NCBI GenBank assembly: GCA_030040475.1
Contig: JASHTQ010000218.1
Location: 1-12,669, forward strand
Reading direction: 5' to 3'
DNA: 12,669 nucleotides
From: Streptosporangiaceae bacterium
Lineage (GTDB): Bacteria > Actinomycetota > Actinomycetes > Streptosporangiales > Streptosporangiaceae
The position numbers were made by a program, and so were the translations under genes. The notes below the pieces were generated by a model. The model was not told the origin of the DNA. It did not search any database and saw only the letters and a list, made by a program, of their open reading frames with translations. Below are positions 12,181 to 12,669 of the stretch, one piece after another (the stretch's first letter is position 1; every line of letters begins with the position of its first letter).

Positions 12181-12669
12181 CGCCGCCGCCCGAGGACGCC
12201 GCCCCCGGCGCCGCCCCCGGCGCCGCCGCGACGATCGCGGCCCTGGTCAACGCCCACGCGGGTGCCGAACTGCCGGTGCGGCTGCGGCTGTGGGACGGCA
12301 GCGAAGCCGGGCCGCGGAACCGCCCGGTCGTTGTCGTCCGCTCCCCGCAGGCCCTGCGCCGCATCCTGTGGCGCCCGGGCGAGCTCGGCCTGGCCCGCGC
12401 CTACGTCAGCGGCGACCTCGACCTGGACGGCGACCTCACCGAAGCCCTCCGCCTGGTCAGGCAAACGCTCAGCCCGGCCGCCACCACCCATCCCGCGCGC
12501 GCCACCCGCGCCCGGACCACCCGGACCACCCGCGCCAAGCCCGTCCCTACCCTCGCCACCCGCGCCAAGGCCCTCCGCACGCTCGCCACCCGCGCCCCCG
12601 CCGCCTGGGCCGCGCTCCGCGCCGCCGCCGCGCTCAAGGTCCTCGCCCCGCCCTGGCGTCCCCCGCCCC
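12177..12669 (+). CDS. Second Cfa-type methyltransferase, N-terminal part only (cut by window end)
   Basis: ATG 12177 overlaps the upstream stop (ATGA) and the frame stays open for 164 codons to the right edge. The visible part is an accessory N-terminal domain: VRLRLWDGSEAGP, VVVVRSPQALRRILWRPGEL, then LARAYVSGDLDLDGDLTEAL, the family's usual GDLD segment. No catalytic SAM loop is inside the window. After it comes a low-complexity Thr/Arg/Ala linker with a 30-bp repeat (about residues 112-145), longer than I would expect between the two domains. Two short GAAP repeats lie near the N-terminus. A tandem pair of Cfa-like enzymes suggests two different modifications or successive steps. The full product is unknown because the 3' end is missing. 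Confidence 0.8.
   Translation, partial: MTPPPEDAAPGAAPGAAATIAALVNAHAGAELPVRLRLWDGSEAGPRNRPVVVVRSPQALRRILWRPGELGLARAYVSGDLDLDGDLTEALRLVRQTLSPAATTHPARATRARTTRTTRAKPVPTLATRAKALRTLATRAPAAWAALRAAAALKVLAPPWRPPP
12528..12597. repeat. 30-bp direct repeat coding a 10-aa Thr-Arg-Ala unit
   Basis: ACCCGCGCC starts at 12528, 12558 and 12588, exactly 30 bases apart, and the first two copies continue as ACCCGCGCCAAG. CTCGCCACCCGCGCC is identical at 12552 and 12582. The repeat encodes TRAKPVPTLA, TRAKALRTLA and TRAPAAWAAL in the linker of the truncated methyltransferase. A 9-bp repeat (CGGACCACC at 12513 and 12522) lies just before it. Confidence 0.8.

Noticed and set aside
12499..12600. Repeats near the right edge as a CRISPR or mobile element
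   Set aside because: They are short, coding and in frame, with no spacers; they form a protein linker repeat.

Overview
The window is very GC-rich (GC in most third codon positions), with GTG and TTG starts, ATGA/GTGA stop-start overlaps, an F420-type luciferase-like oxidoreductase and apparent leaderless genes. This points to a high-GC actinomycete. I cannot name the genus. Genes lie on both strands, no stretch over 300 bases lacks a gene, and I saw no rRNA, tRNA, CRISPR array, insertion sequence or phage gene.

Left part (1-2778). A minus-strand gene running off the left edge encodes an ArsR-type winged helix fused to a low-molecular-weight-phosphatase-type arsenate reductase. A nested palindromic operator separates it from a divergent membrane sterol desaturase/fatty acid hydroxylase family gene. 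Two small plus-strand genes follow: a two-TM protein with a four-times repeated octad, and a CipC-like (DUF3759) protein that looks leaderless.

Middle part (2868-6569). An ECF-type sigma factor, a 77-aa protein with a Cys/His-rich tail and an MFS exporter form a translationally coupled operon. A convergent minus-strand gene of unknown function (245 aa) overlaps the end of the MFS gene. It is divergent from a TTG-started LLM-class F420-dependent oxidoreductase, across a 67-bp region full of inverted repeats.

Right part (6311-12669), the most interesting region. A minus-strand regulator joins a MerR/excisionase-like DNA-binding domain to a B12-binding domain carrying the W-x9-EH signature of CarH/LitR adenosylcobalamin light sensors. 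It is divergent from a tightly packed plus-strand operon: SRPBCC-TIGR01777 epimerase, FAD-dependent amine-oxidase-like protein, DUF1365 protein, cyclopropane-fatty-acid-synthase-type methyltransferase, and the start of a second methyltransferase of the same kind, cut by the right edge. The 111-bp divergent region holds an A/T-rich island of 10-bp direct repeats overlapping candidate promoters. The simplest reading is a light- and B12-responsive module that modifies membrane lipids (cyclopropane, methyl-branched or furan fatty acids), perhaps as protection against photo-oxidative stress. The enzymatic end product cannot be read from sequence.
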